From positions 186,001 to 250,000 of the forward strand of contig JBBBDQ010000917.1 of assembly GCA_037127315.1 (NCBI GenBank): 64,000 nucleotides of DNA, written 5' to 3'. The stretch is from Ascarosepion bandense (taxonomy: Eukaryota > Mollusca > Cephalopoda > Sepiida > Sepiidae). A program made the position numbers and the translations under genes. This document shows, one piece after another, positions 20,306 through 36,000 of this stretch; positions within the stretch are counted from its first letter, which is position 1; each line of letters begins with the position of its first letter. Under the pieces are notes generated by a model, which was not told the DNA's origin, made no database searches, and saw nothing but the letters and a program-made list of their open reading frames with translations.

Positions 20306-23300
20306 GGGAACAATTAATTTGTCCAGTCGCACACCTGGGAACAGTGTTCTTTATCAAATACTAACAAAACTGTCCTGTAGCACACATGGGAACAGTCTTC
20401 TTTATCAAATACAAACCATACTGTCCTGTAGCACACATGGGAACAGTCTTCTTTATCAAATACAAACCATACTGTCCTGTAGCACACATGGGAACAGTCT
20501 TCTTTATCAAATACAAACCAAACTGTCCTGTAGCACACATGGGAACAGTCTTCTTTATCAAATACAAACCATACTGTCCTGTAGCACACATGGGAACAGT
20601 CTTCTTTATCAAATACAAACCATACTGTCATGTGGCACACCTGGGAACAGTCTTCTTTATCAAATACAAACCATACTGTCCTGTAGCACACATGGGAACA
20701 GTCTTCTTTATCAAATACAAACCAAACTGTCCTGTAGCACACCTGGGAACAGTCTTCTTTATCAAATACAAAACAAACTGTCCTGTAGCACACATGGGAA
20801 CAGTCTTCTTTATCAAATACAAACCATACTGTCCTGTAGCACACATGGGAACAGTCTTCTTTATCAAATACAAACCATACTGTCCTGTAGCACACCTGGG
20901 AACAGTCTTCTTTATCAAATACAAACCAAACTGTCCTGTAGCACACCTGGGAACAGTCATCTTTATCAAATACAAACCAAACTGTCCTGTAGCACACCTG
21001 GGCTCCTTATCAAATACGTTTCAAAACTGTCCTGTAGCACACATGGGAACAATTAATTTGTCCAGTCGCACACCTGGGAACAGTGTTCTTTATCAAATAC
21101 TAACAAAACTGTCCTGTGAAAGCACACATGGGAACAGTCTTCTTTATCAAATACAAACCATACTGTCCTGTAGCACACATGGGAACAGTCTTCTTTATCA
21201 AATACAAACCAAACTGTCCTGTAGCACACCTGGGAACAGCTTTTATCAAACATACAACAAACTGTCCTGTAGCACACATGGGAACAGTCTTCTTTATCAA
21301 ATACAAACCATACTGTCCTGTAGCACACATGGGAACAGTCTTCTTTATCAAATACAAACCAAACTGTCCTGTAGCACACCTGGGAACAGTCTTCTTTATC
21401 AAATACAAAACAAACTGTCCTGTAGCACACATGGGAACAGTCTTCTTTATCAAATACAAACCATACTGTCCTGTAGCACACATGGGAATGTAGTCTTCTT
21501 TATCAAATACAAACCATACTGTCCTGTAGCACACCTGGGAACAGTCTTCTTTATCAAATACAAACCAAACTGTCCTGTAGCACACCTGGGAACAGTCTTC
21601 TTTATCAAATACAAAACAAACTGTCCTGTAGCACACATGGGAACAATTAATTTGTCCAGTCGCACACCTGGGAACAGTGTTCTTTATCAAATACTAACAA
21701 AACTGTCCTGTAGCACACATGGGAACAGTCTTCTTTATCAAATACAAACCATACTGTCCTGTAGCACACATGGGAACAGTCTTCTTTATCAAATACAAAC
21801 CAAACTGTCTGGTAGCAGACATGGGAACAGTTCTCTTTATCAAATACAAACCATACTGTCCTGTAGCACACATGGAAACAGTCTTCTTTTATCAAATACA
21901 AACCATACTGTCCTGTAGCACACATGGGAACAGTCTTCTTTATCAAATACAAACCAAACTGTCTGGTAGCACACATGGGAACAGTCTTCTTTATCAAATA
22001 CAAACCATACTGTCCTGTAGCACACATGGGAACAGTCTTCTTTATCAAATACAAACCATACTGTCCTGTAGCACACATGGGAACAGTCTTCTTTATCAAA
22101 TACAAACCAAACTGTCTGGTAGCAGACATGGGAACAGTCTTTATCAAATACAAACCATACTGTCCTGTAGCACACATGGGAACAGTCTTCTTTATCAAAT
22201 ACAAACCATACTGTCCTGTAGTACACATGGGAACAGTCTTCTTTATCAAATACAAAACAAACTGTCCTGCAGCACACATGGGAACAATTAATTTATCCAG
22301 TCGCACACCTGGGAACAGTGTTCTTTATCAACACAAAATCAAAACTGTCCTGTAGCACACATGGGAACAGTCTTCTTTATCAAACAAACCATACTGTCCT
22401 GTAGCACACCTGGGAACAGTCTTCTTTATCAAATACAAAAACCATACTGTCCTGTAGCACACCTGGGAACAGTCTTTATCAAATACAAACCAAACTGTCC
22501 TGTAGCACAATCTTGGGAACAAAGTCTTCTTTATCAAATACAAAACAAAACTGTCCTGTAGCACACATGGGAACAATTAATTCGTCCAGTCGCACACCTG
22601 GGAACAGTGTTCTTTATCAAATACTAACAAAACTGTCCTGTAGCACACATGGGAACAGTCTTCTTTATCAAATACAAACCATACTGTCCTGTAGCACACA
22701 TGGAACAGTCTTTTATCAAATACAAACCAAACTGTCTGGTAGCAGACATTGGAACAGTCTTTGTATCAAATACAAACCATACTGTCCTGTAGCACACATG
22801 GGAACAGTCTTCTTATCAAATACAAACCATACTGTCTGTAGCACACATGGGAACAGTCTTCTATCAAATACAAACCAAACTGTCTGGTAGCAGCACATGG
22901 GAACAGTTCTTTTATCAAATACAAACTTTCATACTGTCCTGGTAGCACACATGGGGAACAGTCTTCTTTATCAAATACAAACCATACTGTCCTGTAGCAC
23001 ACACGGGAACAGTCTTTATCAAATACAAACCAAACTGTCTGGTAGCAGACATGGGAACAACTTTTTATCAAATACAAACCATACTGTCCTGTAGCACACA
23101 TGGGAACAGTCTTCTTTATCAATGATAAAACAAACTGTCCTGTAGCACACATGGGAACACTAATTTGTCCAGTCACACACCTGGGAACAGTGTTCTTTAT
23201 CAAATACAAACCAAACTGTTCCAGCACACATGGAACAGCCCTTTTGACAACACAAACCATACTGTCCTGTAGCACACCTGGGAACAGTCTTCTTTATCAA

Positions 23301-26300
23301 ATACAAACCATACTGTCCTGTAGCACACCTGGGAACAGTCTTCTTTATCAAATACAAACCAAACTGTCCTCTGTAGCACAATCAAACAGCTGACAACACA
23401 AAACAAACTGTACTGTAGCACACATGGGAACAATTAATTTGTCCAGTCGCACACCTGGGAACAGTGTTCTTTATCAAATACTAACAAAACTGTCCTGTAG
23501 CACACATGGGAACAGTCTTCTTTATCAAATACAAACCATACTGTCCTGTAGCACACATGGGAACAGTCTTCTTTATCAAATACAAACCAAACTGTCTGGT
23601 AGCAGACATGGGAACAGTCTTCTTTATCAAATACAAACCATACTGTCCTGTAGCACACATGGGAACAGTCTTCTTTATCAAATACAAACCATACTGTCCT
23701 GTAGCACACATGGGAACAGTCTTCTTTATCAAATACAAACCAAACTGTCTGGTAGCACACATGGGAACAGTCTTCTTTATCAAATACAAACCATACTGTC
23801 CTGTAGCACACATGGGAACAGTCTTCTTTATCAAATACAAACCATACTGTCCTGTAGCACACATGGGAACAGTCTTCTTTATCAAATACAAACCATACTG
23901 TCCTGTAGCACACATGTGAACAGTCTTCTTTATCAAATACAAACCATACTGTCCTAGCACACATGGGGAACAGTCTTCTTTATCAAATACAAACCAAACT
24001 GTCTGGTAGCAGACATGGGAACAGTCTTCTTATCAAATACAAACCATACTGTCCCCTGTAGCACACATGGGAACAGTCTTCTTTATCAAATACAAACCAT
24101 ACTGTCCTGTAGCACACATGGGAACAGTCTTCTTTATCAAATACAAACCAAACTGTCTGCAGCACACATGGGAACAGTCTTTTATCAACACAAACCATAC
24201 TGTCCTGTAGCACATGGGAACAGTCTTCTTTATCAAATACAAACCATACTGTCCTGTAGCACACATGGGAACAGTCTTCTTTATCAAATACAAACCAAAC
24301 TGTCTGGTAGCAGACATGGGAACAGTCTTCTTTATCAAATACAAACCATACTGTCCTGTAGCACACATGGGAACAGTCTTTTATCAAATACAAACCATAC
24401 TGTCCTGGGTAGCACACATGGGAACAGTCTTTTATCAAATACAAAAACAAACTGTCCCAGCACACATGGGAAGAATTAATTTGTCCAGTCGCACACCTGG
24501 GAACAGTGTTCTTTATCAAATACAAACCAAACTGTCCTGTAGCACACATGGGAACAGTTCTTTATCAACACAAACCATACTGTCCTGTAGCACACCTGGG
24601 AACAGTCTTCTTTATCAAATACAAACCATACTGTCCTGTAGCACACCTGGGAACAGTTCTCTTTTTATCAAATACAAACCAAACTGGGTTCTGTAGCACA
24701 CCTGGGAACAGTTCTCTTTATCAAATACAAAACAAACTGTCCTGTAGCACACATGGGAACAATTAATTTGTCCAGTCGCACACCTGGGAACAGTGTTCTT
24801 TATCAAATACTAACAAAACTGTCTCAGAGTACACATGGGAACAGTCTTTCTTATCAAATACAAACCATACTGTCCTGTAGCACACATGGGAACAGTCTTC
24901 TTTATCAAATACAAACTAAACTGTCTGGTAGCAGACATGGGAACAGTCTTTATCAAATACAAACTATACTGTCCTGTAGCACACATGGGAACAGTCTTCT
25001 TTATCAAATACAAACCATACTGTCCTGTAGCACACATGGGAACAGTCTTATTTATCAAATACAAACCAAACTGTCTGGTAGCACACATGGGAACAGTCTT
25101 CTTTATCAAATACAAACCATACTGTCCTGTAGCACACATGGGAACAGTCTTCTTTATCAAATACAAACCATACTGTCCTGTAGCACACATGGGAACAGTC
25201 TTTATCAAATACAAACCAAAACTGTCTGGTAGCAGACATGGGAACAGTCTTCTTTATCAAATACAAACCATACTGTCCTGTAGCACACATGGGAACAGTC
25301 TTTTATCAACACAAAACCATACTGTCCTGTAGCACACATGGGAACAGTCTTTGTCAAATACAAACAAACTGTCCTGTAGCACACATGGGAACAATTAATT
25401 TGTCCAGTCGCACACCTGGGAACAGTGTTCTTTATCAAATACAAACCAAACTGTCCTGTAGCACACATGGGAACAGTCTTTCTTTATCAACACAAACCAT
25501 ACTGTCCTGTATAATACATAGGAACAGTCTCTTTATCAAATACAAACCAAACTGTCCTGTAGCACACCTGGGAACAGTCTTCTTTATCAACACAAACCAA
25601 ACTGTCCTGAAAGCAATGGCTGGCTACGGGAACAGTCTTTTATCAACATAAAACCAAACTGTCCCAGCACACATGGGAACAGTCTTCTTTATCAACACAA
25701 ACCAAACTGTCCTGTAGCACACATGGGAACAGTCTTCTTTATCAAATACAAACCATACTGTCCTGTAGCACACATGGGAACAGTCTTCTTTATCAAATAC
25801 AAACCAAACTGTCTGCAGCAGACATGGGAACAGTCTTTTATCAAATACAAACCATACTGTCCTGTAGCACACATGGGAACAGTCTTCTTTATCAAATACA
25901 AAAACCATACTGTCCTGTAGCACACATGGAACAGTCTTCTTTATCAAATACAAACCAAACTGTCCTTGCAGCACACATAAACAATTAATTTTGTCCAGTC
26001 GCACACCTGGGAACAGTGTTTCATCAAATACAAACCAAACTGTCCTGTAGCACACATGGGAACAGTCTTCTTTATCAAATACAAACTATACTGTCCTGTA
26101 GCACACCTGGGAACAGTCTTTTATCAAATACAAACCATACTGTCCTGTAGTACACCTGGGAACAGTCTTCTTTATCAAATACAAACCAAACTGTCCTGTA
26201 GCACACCTGGGAACAGTCTTCTTTATCAAATACAAAACAAACTGTCCTGTAGCACACATGGGAACAATTAATTTGTCCAGTCGCACACCTGGGAACAGTG

Positions 26301-27665
26301 TTCTTTATCAACACTAACAAAACTGTCCTGTAGCACACAGGAACAGTCTTCTTTATCAAATACAAACCATACTGTCCTGTAGCACACATGGGAACAGTCT
26401 TCTTTATCAAATACAAACCAAACTGTCTGGTGGTAGACATGAAATGTCTTCTTTATCAAATACAAACCATACTGTCCTGTAGCACACATGGGAACAGTCT
26501 TTTATCAAATACAAACCATACTGTCCTGTGGTACACATGGGAACAGTCTTCTTTATCAAATACAAACCAAACTGTCTGGTAGCACACATATGGGAACAGT
26601 CTTCTTTATCAAATACAAACCACACTGTCCTGTAGCACACATGGGAACAGTCTTCTTTATCAAATACAAACCATACTCTGTCCTGTAGCACACATGGGAA
26701 CAGTCTTCTTTATCAAATACAAAAACCAAACTGTCTGGTAGCAGACATGGAACAGTCTTTTATCAAATACAAACCATACTGTCCTGTAGCACACATGGGA
26801 ACAGTCTTTATCAAATACAAACCATACTGTCCTAGCACACATGGGAACAGTCTTCTTTATCAAATACAAACAAACTGTCCTGTAGCACACATGGGAACAA
26901 TTAATTAGTCCAGTCGCACACCTGGGAACAGTGTTCTTTATCAAATACAAACCAAACTGTCCTGTAGCACACATGGGAACAGTCTTCTTTATCAAATACA
27001 AACCATACTGTCCTGTAGCACACATGGGAACAGTCTTCTTTATCAAATACAAACCAAAACTGTCCTGTAGCACACCTGGGAACAGTCTTTTTATCAACAC
27101 AAACCAAACTGTCCTGTAGCACACATGGGAACAGTCTTCTTTATCAAATACAAACCAAACTGTCCTGTAGCACACATGGGAACAGTCTTTATCAAATACA
27201 AACCAAACTGCTCTGTAGCACACATGGGAACAGTCTTTTATCAACATAAAACCAAACTGTCTTGGTAGCACACATGGGAACAGTGTTCTTTATCAAGAAG
27301 ACAAACCAAACTGTCCCAGAAAAACACATGGGAACAGTCTTCTTTATCAACACAAAACCATACCGTCCTGTAGCAAATACACATGGGAACAGTCTTTTTA
27401 TCAAATACAAACCATACTGTCCTGTAGCACACATGGGAACAGTCTTCTTTATCAAATACAAACCATACTGTCCTGTAGCACACATGGGAACAGTCTTCTT
27501 TATCAAATACAAACCATACTGTCCTGTAGCACACATGGGAACAGTCTTTTATCAAATACAACCAAACTGTCCTGTAGCACACATGGGAACAGTCTTCTTT
27601 ATCAAATACAAACCAAACTGTCCTCGGTACACATGGGAACAATTAATTTGTCCAGTCGCACACCT
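20306..27665. repeat. Higher-order repeat region marked by a 31-bp truncated monomer
   Basis: A shortened monomer (gggaacaattaatttgtcca then gtcgcacacct, 31 bp) is followed by a characteristic monomer with cagtgttc and, often, atactaac. It occurs at about 20306, 21045, 21639, 22280, 22569, 23426, 24468, 24755, 25387, 25977, 26260, 26893 and 27635. Spacings cluster near 285-289, 590-641 and 740, that is 31 bp plus about 5, 11-12 or 14 monomers. Confidence 0.8.
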
Positions 27666-30600
27666 GGGAATGCAGTGCCTTTATCAACATTTAACCAAAC
27701 TGTCCTGTAGCACACATGGGAACAATTAATTTGTCCAGTCGCACACCTGGGAACAGTCTTCTTTATCAACACAACTCAAATCATCTGTAGCACACCTGGG
27801 GAACAGCTCCTTTATCAAATACAAACCAAACTGTCCTGTAGCACACATGGGGCTCAATTAATTTGTTCAGGCCCACACCTGGGAACAGTGTTCTTTATCA
27901 AATACTAACCAAACTGTCCTGTAGCACACATGGGAACAGTCTTCTTTATCAACACAAACCAAACTGTCCTGTAGCACACATGGGAACAGTCTTCTTTATC
28001 AACACAAACCAATCAATCCCAGCACACATGGGAACAGTCTTCTTTATCAACACAAAAACCAAACTGTCCTGTAGCACACATGGGAACAGTCTTTTATCAA
28101 ATACAAACCAAACTGTCCTGTAGCACACATGGGAACAGTCTTTCTTTAACAAATATAAACCAAACTGTCCAGTCGCACACAGGAACACAGTCTTTATCAA
28201 ATACTAACCAAACTGTCCTGTGTACACATGGGAACAGTCTTCTTTATCAAATACAAACCAAACTGTCCTGTAGCACATGGGAACAGTCTTCTTTATCAAA
28301 TACAAACCCAAACTGTCCTGTAGCACACATGGGAACAGTCTTCTTTATCAAATACAAACCAAACTGTCCTGTAGCACACATGGGAACAGTCTTCTTTATC
28401 AAATACAAACCAAACTGTCTGGTAGCACGCTTCAAAGGAACAGTCTTCTTTATCAAATACAAACCAAACTGTCCTGTAGCACACCTGGGAACAGTCTTTG
28501 TCAAATACAAACCAAACTGTCCTGTAGCACACCTGGGAACAGTCTTCTTTATCAAATACAAACCAAACTGTCTGTAGCACACATGGGAACAGTCTTCTTA
28601 TCCATCCCCAGAAACCAAACTGTCCCTGCCCAGCACATGGGAACAGTCAGCATAACTTTATCAAATACAAACCAAACTGTCCTGTAGCACACATGGGAGA
28701 CAGTCTTCTTTATCAAATACAAGCCAAACTGTCCTGTAGCACACATGGGAACAGTCTTCTTTATCAAATACAAACCAAACTGTCCTGTAACTTTTGCTTT
28801 AGAACAGTCTTCTTTTATCAAATATGCATCAAACTGTCCTGTAGCACATGGGAACAGTCTTCATCCAGTAAAACCAAACTGTCTGTACTTTGTGGGAACA
28901 AGGTCTTCTTTATCAAATACAAACCAAACTGTCCTGTAGCACATGGGAACAGTCTTCTTTGTCAAATAGTAAACTTAATGTATGTAGCACACATAGGAAC
29001 AGTCTTCTTATCAAATACAAACCAAACTGTCCTGTGGCACATGCAGGGCAGTCTTCTTTATCTAAATACAAACCAAACTATGTGGCACACATGGGAACAG
29101 TCTTCTTTATCAAGTAAACCAAACTGTCCTGTAGCACACATGGGAACAGTCTTCTTTATCAAATACAAACCAAACTGTCCTGTGGCACACAGAGACAGTC
29201 TTTATCAAATACAGCTAGGCAATACTGTAGCACATGGGGTGGTCTTCTTTATCAAATACAAACCAAACTGTCCTGTAGCACACATGAGACAGTGCTATCA
29301 AATACAAACCAAACTGTCTGCCACATGAGGACAGTCTTCTTTTTAATAAATACAAATAAAACATCTGCTTGCTTTGTGAGACAGAGTGTTTAACTTTATC
29401 AAATACAAACCAAACTGTCCTGTAGCACATGGGGTGGTCTTCTTTATCAAATACAAACCAAACTGTCCTGTGGCACACATGGGAACATAGTCTTCTTTAT
29501 CAAATACAAACCAAACTGTCCTGTAGCACACATGGGAACAGTCTTCTTCATCAAATACAAACCAAACTGTCCTGTAGCACACATGGAGCAATCTTCTTTA
29601 TCAAATACAAATAAACTGTCCTGTAGCACATGGGGGTGATCTTCTTTATCAAATACAAACCAAACGCTCCTGTAGCACACATGGGAACAGTCTTCTTTAT
29701 CAAATACAAACCAAACTGTCCTGTAGCACACACATGGAACAGTGTTACATCCAAATATAAAACCAAAGCTTTGTCCCTGTAGCACACAGGAATGGTCTTC
29801 TTTATCAAATACAAACCAAACTGTCCTGTAGCACACCTGGGAACAGTCTTCTTTGTCAATACAAACCAAACTGTCCTGTAGCACACATGGGAGACAGTCT
29901 TCTTTATCAAATAGGAAACAAACTGTCTATGTGCCATGAACCGTCATTTGTCCAGTGGCACACCTGGGAACAGTGTTCTTTATCAGAAACCAAACCAAAC
30001 TGTAAACACATAAGACAGTCTTCTTTATCAAATACAAACCATACTGTCCTGTAGCACACATGGGAACAGTCTTCTTTATCAAATACAAACCATGCCATGC
30101 CTGTAGCACACCTGGGAACAGTCTTCTTTATCAAATACAAACCAAACTGTCCTGTAGCACACCTGGGAACAGTCTTCTTTGTCATTAAAACAAACTGTCC
30201 TTATTAGCACACGTGAACAATTAATTTGTCCAATTAACACACCTGGAGTTGGTGTTCTTTGTCAAATACAACAAAACTGTCCTGTAGCACACATGGGAAC
30301 AGTCTTCTTTATCAAATACAAACCATACTGTATATGCTTTACACATGGGAACAGTCTTCTTTATCAAATGAGCCAAACTGTCCTGGTAGCATGGACATGG
30401 GAACAGTCTTCTTTATCAAATACAAAGACATACTGTCTGTAGCACATGGGAACAGTCTTCTTTATCAAATACGAGAACATGTATTTCTGTATGCACACAT
30501 GGGAACAGTCTTCTTTATCAAATGTCAAACCAAACTGTCTGGTAACACCACTTGGGAACAGTCTTCACTTTATCAAATACAAACCATACTGTCCTGTAGC

Positions 30601-32050
30601 ACATGGGAACAGTCTTCTTTATCAAATACAAACCATACTGTCCTGTAGCACACATGGGAACAGTCTTCTTTATCAAATACAAACCAAACTGTCTGGTAGC
30701 AGACACATGGGAACAGTCTTCTTTATCAAATACAAACCATACCATCTGTAGCACACATGGGAACAGTCTTCTTTATCAAATACAAACCATATTATACAAC
30801 TCCTACATTGCCTTGGGAACAGTCTTTAACTTTATCAAATACAAAACAAACTGTCCTGTAGCACACATGGGAACAATTAATTTGTCAGTCGCACCTGGGA
30901 ACAGTGTTCTTTATCAAATACAAACCAAACTGTCCTGTAGCACACATGAAGACAATTCTCTTCTTTATCAAATACAAACCATACTGTCCTGTGGCACACA
31001 TAGAACAGTCTTCTTTATCAGAAATACAAACCAAACCTGTCCTGTAGCACACCTGGGAACAGTCTTCTTTATCAAATACAAACCAAACTGTCCTGTGACA
31101 CACCAAGAGACAAATCCTTTTGTCAATGCAAACTAAACTGTCTCTTAGCATGGGAACAGTCTTCACATCAAATACAAACCAAACTGTCCTGTGTACACAT
31201 GGGAACAGTCTTTATCAAATACAAACCAAACTGTCCTGTAGCACATGGGAACAGTGTTCTCAAATACAAACCAAACTGTACCTGGCACACATGGGAACAG
31301 TCTTCTTTATCAAATACAAACTATTACTGTCCTGTAACACACATGGGTGATGTTACTTTATCAAATACAAACCTTTATCCTGCTTTGTGGGTGATCTTCT
31401 TCTCAAATGAAACCAAACTGTCCTGCTTGGCACACATGGGAACAGTCTTCTTTATCAAATACAAAACTGTTTATCCTGTAGCACACATGGGAACAATTAA
31501 TTTATCCAGTGCTTACCTAGGAACAGTGTTCTTTATCAAATACTAACCAAACTGTCCTGTAGCACATGGGAACAATTAATTTGTCCAGTCGCACACCTGG
31601 GAACAGTCTTACATAAAATACTAACCAAACTGTCCTGTAGCACACATGGAGCTGATCTTCTTTATCAAATACAAACAAACTGTCCTGTATTTGTAGAACA
31701 AATTGTTGTCCAGTCCTTTTGGGAGACAGTGTGTTCTTTATCAGAAATACTAACCAAACTGTCCTGTAGCACACATGGGAATGATGTCTTTTTATCAAAT
31801 ACAAACCAAACTGTCCTGTAGCTACACATGGAATAGTCTTCTAACATCAAATGCAAACCAAACTGTCTGCTTTTGCATGGGTGATCTTCTGTAAAATACA
31901 AACCAAACTGTCCTGTAGCACATGGGAACAGTCTTGTTTTATCAAATACAAACAGGCTACCTGCCTGCCAGCACACATGGGAACAGTCTTCTTCTCTTGT
32001 CTAGTGTTCTGTCAGTGGCACACACAGGAACAGTCTTCTTTATCAAATAC
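22300..32050. repeat. Array 2 block with dense small indels
   Basis: Monomers here repeatedly show loss of ctt in cttcttt, atcaacacaaacc in place of atcaaatacaaacc, cccagcac in place of cctgtagcac, doubled or missing bases in aaacc and ggg, and odd insertions. Between about 28600 and 32050 some monomers are barely recognisable. The regular frames seen before 22300 and after 32075 are lost. Confidence 0.85.
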
Positions 32051-32074
32051 TAACCAAGCTGTCTGTAACTGCAT

Positions 32075-33020
32075 ATGGGAACAGTCTTCTTTATCAAATG
32101 CAAACCAAACTGTCCTGTAGCACACATGGGAACAGTCTTCTTTATCAAATACAAACCAAACTGTCCTGTAGCACACATGGGAACAGTCTTCTTTATCAAA
32201 TACAAACCAAACTGTCCTGTAGCACACATGGGAACAGTCTTCTTTATCAAATACAAACCAAACTGTCTGTTAGCACACATGGGAACAGTCTTCTTTATCA
32301 AATACAAACCAAACTGTCCTGTAGCACACCTGGGAACAGTCTTCTTTATCAAATACAAACCAAACTGTCCTGTAGCACACATGGGAACAGTCTTCTTTAT
32401 CAAATACAAACCAAACTGTCCTGTAGCACACATCGGAACAGTCTTCTTTATCAAATACAAACCAAACTGTCCTGTAGCACACATGGGAACAGTCTTCTTT
32501 ATCAAATACAAACCAAACTGTCCTGTAGCACACATGGGAACAGTCTTCTTTATCAAATACAAACCAAACTGTCCTGTAGCACACATGGGAACAGTCTTCT
32601 TTATCAAATACAAACCAAACTGTCCTGTAGCACACATGGGAACAGTCTTCTTTATCAAATACAAACCAAACTGTCCTGTAGCACACATGGGAACAGTCTT
32701 CTTTATCAAATACAAACCAAACTGTCCTGTAGCACACATGGGAACAGTCTTCTTTATCAAATACAAACCAAACTGTCCTGTAGCACACATGGGAACAGTC
32801 TTCTTTATCAAATACAAACCAAACTGTCCTGTAGCACACATGGGAACAGTCTTCTTTATCAAATACAAACCAAACTGTCCTGTAGCACACATGGGAACAG
32901 TCTTCTTTATCAAATACAAACCAAACTGTCCTGTAGCACACATGGGAACAGTCTTCTTTATCAAATACAAACCAAACTGTCCTGTAGCACACATGGGAAC
33001 AGTCTTCTTTATCAAATACA
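32075..33020. repeat. Near-identical monomer block in array 2
   Basis: About 18 consecutive 51-bp monomers that are almost all the same variant (caaact, acat), with only isolated changes such as acct at 32325 and catcgg at 32431. The block abuts degraded monomers on both sides, so it was homogenised or amplified recently, or is the better-resolved part of the assembly. Confidence 0.9.
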
Positions 33021-36000
33021 AACCAAACTCTCCTCAGGTAATACACAGTATCATCTTCTTTTATCATCAAATACAAACCAAACTGTCCTGTAGCACACAT
33101 GGGAACAGTCTTCTTTATCAAATACAAACCAAACTGTCCTGTAGCACACATGGGAACAGTCTTCTTTTTATCAAATACAAACCAAACTGTCCTGTAGCAC
33201 ACATGGGAACAGTCTTCTATCAACACAAACCAAACTGTCCCAGCACACATGGAACAGTCTTCTTTATCAAATACAAACCAAACTGTCCTGTAGCACACAT
33301 GGGAACAGTCTTCTTTATCAAATACAAACCAAACTGTCCTGTAAAAGCACACATGGGAACAGTCTTCTTTATCGTAATACAAACCAAACTGTCCTGTAGC
33401 ACACATGGGAACAGTCTTCTTTATCAAATACAAAAACCAAACTGTCCTGTAGCACACATGGGAACAGTCTTTTATCAAATACAAACCAAACTGTCCTGTA
33501 GCACACATGGGAACAGTCTTCTCTTTATCAAATACAAACCAAACTGTCCTGTAGCACAATTCTGGAACAGTCTTCTTTATCAAATACAAACCAAACTGTC
33601 CTGTAGCACACCTAAACAGTCTTCTTTATCAACACAAACCAAACTGTCCTGTAGCACACCTGGGAACAGTCTTCTTTATCAAATACAAACCAAACTGTCC
33701 TGTAGCACACATGGGAACAGTCTTCTTTATCAAATACAAACCAAACTGTCCTGTAGCACACATGGGAACAGTCTTCTTTATCAAATACAAACCAAACTGT
33801 CCTGTAGCATGCTTTAAACAGTCTTCTTTATCAAATACAAACCAAACTGTCCTGTAGCACACATGGGAACAATTAATTTGTCCAGTCGCACACCTGGGAA
33901 CAGTGTTCTTTATCAAATACTAACCAAACTGTCCTGTAGCAACACATGGCAAATAAAGTCTTCTTTATCAAAGGACAAACCAAACTGTCCTGTAGCACAC
34001 CTGGGAACAGTCTTCTTTATCAAATACAAACCAAACTGTCCTGTAGCACATATGGGAACAGTCTTCTTTATCAAATACAAACCAAACTGTCCTGTAGCAC
34101 ACATGGGAACAGTCTTCTTTATCAAATACAAACCAAACTGTCCAGTCGCACACCTGGGAACAGTTCTCTTTATCAAATACTAACCAAACTGTCCTGTAGC
34201 ACACATGGGAACAGTCTTCTTTATCAACACAAACCAAACTGTCCTGTAGCACACATGGGGACAGTCTTCTTTATCAAATACAAACCAAACTGTCCTAGGC
34301 ACACATGGGAACAGTCTTCTTTATCAACACAAACCAAACTGTCCCAGCAATACATGGGAACAGGCTCCCTCTTTATCAAATACAAACCAAACTGTCCTGT
34401 AGCACACATGGGAACAGTCTTCTTTATCAAATACAAAAACCAAAACTGTCCTGTAGCACACATGGGAACAGTCTTCTTTATCAAATACAAACCAAACTGT
34501 CCTGTAGCACATGGGAACAATCTTCTTTATCAACATAAAAACCAACTGTCCTGTGTAGCACACATGGGAACAGTCTTCTTTATCAAATACAAACCAAACT
34601 GTCCTGTAGCACACATGGGAATGTGTCATCAAATACAACTCAAACTGTCCTGTAGCACACATGGGAACAGCCTTCTATCACAAACCAAACTGTCCTTGTA
34701 GCACATGGGAACAGTCTTCTTTATCAAATACAAACCAAACTGTCCTGTAGCACACATGGGAACAGTCTTTCTTTTATCAACACAAACCAAACTGTCCCAG
34801 CACACATGGGAACAACAGTCTCCTTCTTTATCACAATACAAACCAAACTGTCTCAGCACACATGGGAACAGTCTTCGTATCAAATACAAACCAAACTGTC
34901 CTTGTAGTACAACATGGGAACAGCCTTTATCAACACAAACCAAACTGTCCTGTAGCACACATGGGAACAGCTTCTTATCACAAACCAAACTGTCCCTAGC
35001 ACACATGGGAACAGTCTTTTATCAACACAAAACCAAACTGTCCAGCATATATGGAAAATGGTGTCTTCTTTTATCAAATACAAACCAAACTGTCCTGTAG
35101 CACACATGGGAACAGTCTTCTTTATCAAATACAAACCAAACTGTCCTTGTAGCACACACATGGGAACAGTTCCTCTTTATCAACACAAACCAAACTGTCC
35201 TAGCACACATACCAGTCTTTTATCAATACAAACTAAAATCATCTGTTATTGCACTATCAGTTCTTTATCAACAACACAAACCAAACTGTCCTGTAGCACA
35301 CATGGGAGAACAGCCCTCTTTATCAATGATAAACCAAACTGTCTCAGCACATACAGAACAGCTTCTTTTATCAAATACAAACCAAACTGTCTCATATGCC
35401 ACATACCACTTCTTTATCAGAATACAAACCAAACTGGTTCCATAGCACACATGGGAACAGTCTTTTTATCAACACAAACCAAACTGTCTCAGCACACATG
35501 GGAACAGTCTTCTTTTATCAACACAAACCAAAACTGTCCTGTAGCACACTCAAACAGCTCTCTTGATTTACCAGAAACCAAACTATCTCAGCACACCTGG
35601 GGAACAGTTCTTTATCAAATACAAACCAAACTGTCCTGCAGCAACACCTGGGAACAGTCTTTCTTTATCAAATACAAACCAAACTGTCCTGTAGCACACA
35701 TGGGAACAATGTCTTTTATCAACACAAATCAAACTCATCTTCAGCACACATGGGAACAGTCTTTTGATTAAAACATGAAACCAACTGTCCTGTAGCACAC
35801 ATGGGAACAATTAATTTGTCCAGTCGCACATCTGCAGTCAGTGGTTCTTTAACAACATTACCCAAACTGTCTTAGCACAGCACATGCATAAACAGTTCTC
35901 TTATCAAATATGAAACTGAAACTGTCCCAGCACACCTAAACAGTCTTTCTTTATCAACACAACCAACCCAAGTCCTCAGCACACACAGAACAGTCTTTAC

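Noticed and set aside
32075..33817. Very long repeat-protein gene (580 codons forward, similar on the reverse strand)
   Set aside because: The frame is open only because the monomer is 17 codons long. Other frames on both strands are equally open, and neighbouring monomers break the frame without any sign of selection.
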